From: Microbacteriaceae bacterium
GTDB taxonomy: Bacteria > Actinomycetota > Actinomycetes > Actinomycetales > Microbacteriaceae
NCBI GenBank assembly: GCA_009925875.1
Contig: RFQD01000006.1
Coordinates: 1 to 16,818, forward strand
Direction of reading: 5' to 3'
Length of the DNA stretch: 16,818 nt
The translations under genes and the position numbers were made by a program. Under the pieces are notes generated by a model. The model did no database searches. It worked only from the letters and a program-made list of their open reading frames with translations, and was not told where the DNA came from. Position 1 is the first letter of the stretch. Each line of letters starts with the position of its first letter. Positions 16,491 through 16,818 of this stretch are shown here, in pieces.

Positions 16491-16530
16491 CTCAGCGCAG
16501 GACGCACCGAAATGGTGGTCCTGCGCTGAG
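16491..16530. terminator. Long GC-rich stem-loop between the two amt genes
   Basis: CTCAGCGCAGGAC (16491-16503) and GTCCTGCGCTGAG (16518-16530) form a perfect 13-bp stem; inside, CACC (16505-16508) pairs with GGTG (16514-16517) around GAAAT after a one-base bulge. No T run follows on either strand, so this is either a U-tract-less actinobacterial terminator for the first amt gene or an mRNA-protecting hairpin. It ends eight bases before the nitrogen box of the second gene. Confidence 0.65.
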
Positions 16531-16537
16531 GTGTGCC

Positions 16538-16575
16538 GTAACCGGCTCGAAACATGATGTGCCCCTGTTGGAAAC
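16538..16575 (+). promoter_or_regulatory. GlnR-type nitrogen boxes upstream of the second amt gene
   Basis: GTAAC (16538-16542), six bases, GAAAC (16549-16553), then a degenerate half-site at 16560-16564 and a second GAAAC at 16571-16575. The GAAAC elements are exactly 22 bp apart, the canonical spacing of a four-element GlnR site. GAAACA (16571-16576) and TGTTTC (16584-16589) also form a dyad. The start codon is only 24 bases beyond the last element, so the promoter must overlap or lie very close. Confidence 0.75.
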
Positions 16576-16599
16576 ACGGGGGCTGTTTCATTGCTCCTC

Positions 16600-16818
16600 A
16601 TGAACCAAGGCGATACCGCATTCATCCTGATTAGCGCAGCGCTCGTGCTGATGATGACGCCCGCGCTGGCGTTTTTCTACGGGGGATTAGTTCGCGCCAA
16701 GAGTGTCATCTCCATGATGATGATGAGCTTTGGCTCCATGGCACTGGTTGGTGCCATCTGGATTCTCTACGGCTACGCCGTTGTTTTCGCGACACCGGGA
16801 AATCCGGGTTACGTCGGG
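16600..16818 (+). CDS. Ammonium transporter (Amt family), second copy, truncated by window end
   Basis: Only the first 73 codons are present, with no stop, so the gene runs past the window. The protein starts MNQGDTAFILISAALVLMMTPALAFFYGGLVRAKS and continues with SFGSMALVGAIWILYGYAVVF, giving the first two membrane segments of an Amt protein. It matches 52 of the first 63 residues of the copy upstream, with divergence beginning at residue 64 (ATPGNPGYVG instead of SNGGTDTYYG). The ATG at 16600 follows a pyrimidine-rich stretch without a Shine-Dalgarno sequence. It carries its own GlnR-type boxes and is separated from the first copy by a 13-bp stem-loop, so it is probably an independent transcription unit. 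Whether it is intact cannot be seen. Confidence 0.93.
   Translation, partial: MNQGDTAFILISAALVLMMTPALAFFYGGLVRAKSVISMMMMSFGSMALVGAIWILYGYAVVFATPGNPGYVG

Overview
The window is ordinary, densely coded chromosome from a member of the Actinomycetota, most likely the family Microbacteriaceae. The evidence is the set of actinobacteria-specific unknown families (DUF3710, DUF3159, DUF3000), the gene order dut-DUF3710-DUF3159-acn-dxs followed by fadB-fadA-rnd-DUF3000, frequent GTG starts, several genes with no Shine-Dalgarno sequence, and GlnR-type nitrogen boxes. Base composition looks moderately GC-rich (judged by eye, not counted). I see no phage, insertion sequence, CRISPR array, tRNA or rRNA.

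Layout. Plus strand, 24-6512: dut (dUTPase), DUF3710, DUF3159 membrane protein, acn (aconitase), dxs (first step of the MEP isoprenoid pathway). Minus strand, 11728 down to 6529: DUF3000, rnd (RNase D with HRDC), fadA (thiolase), fadB (hydratase/dehydrogenase), probably one operon. Minus strand, 13825 down to 11803: sseA (sulfurtransferase), sufE (sulfur acceptor for Fe-S assembly), a divergent RibD-C-like reductase, a tight operon. Plus strand from 13977: zapE-like ATPase, then two tandem ammonium transporter genes, the second cut by the window end.

How they work together. The block is housekeeping: nucleotide sanitation, TCA cycle entry, isoprenoid precursor supply, fatty-acid beta-oxidation, RNA processing, sulfur handling and ammonium uptake. 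No gene is longer than its family suggests, and no gap exceeds 200 bases. The most interesting content is regulatory: an 18-bp perfect palindrome and a hairpin-plus-U6 leader before acn; GTAAC-N6-GAAAC boxes before both amt genes; a dyad in the amt leader; a long stem between the two amt genes; and a recurring arrangement of -10-like hexamers 6-8 bases before start codons that suggests leaderless mRNAs. I found no convincing undescribed multi-gene system.
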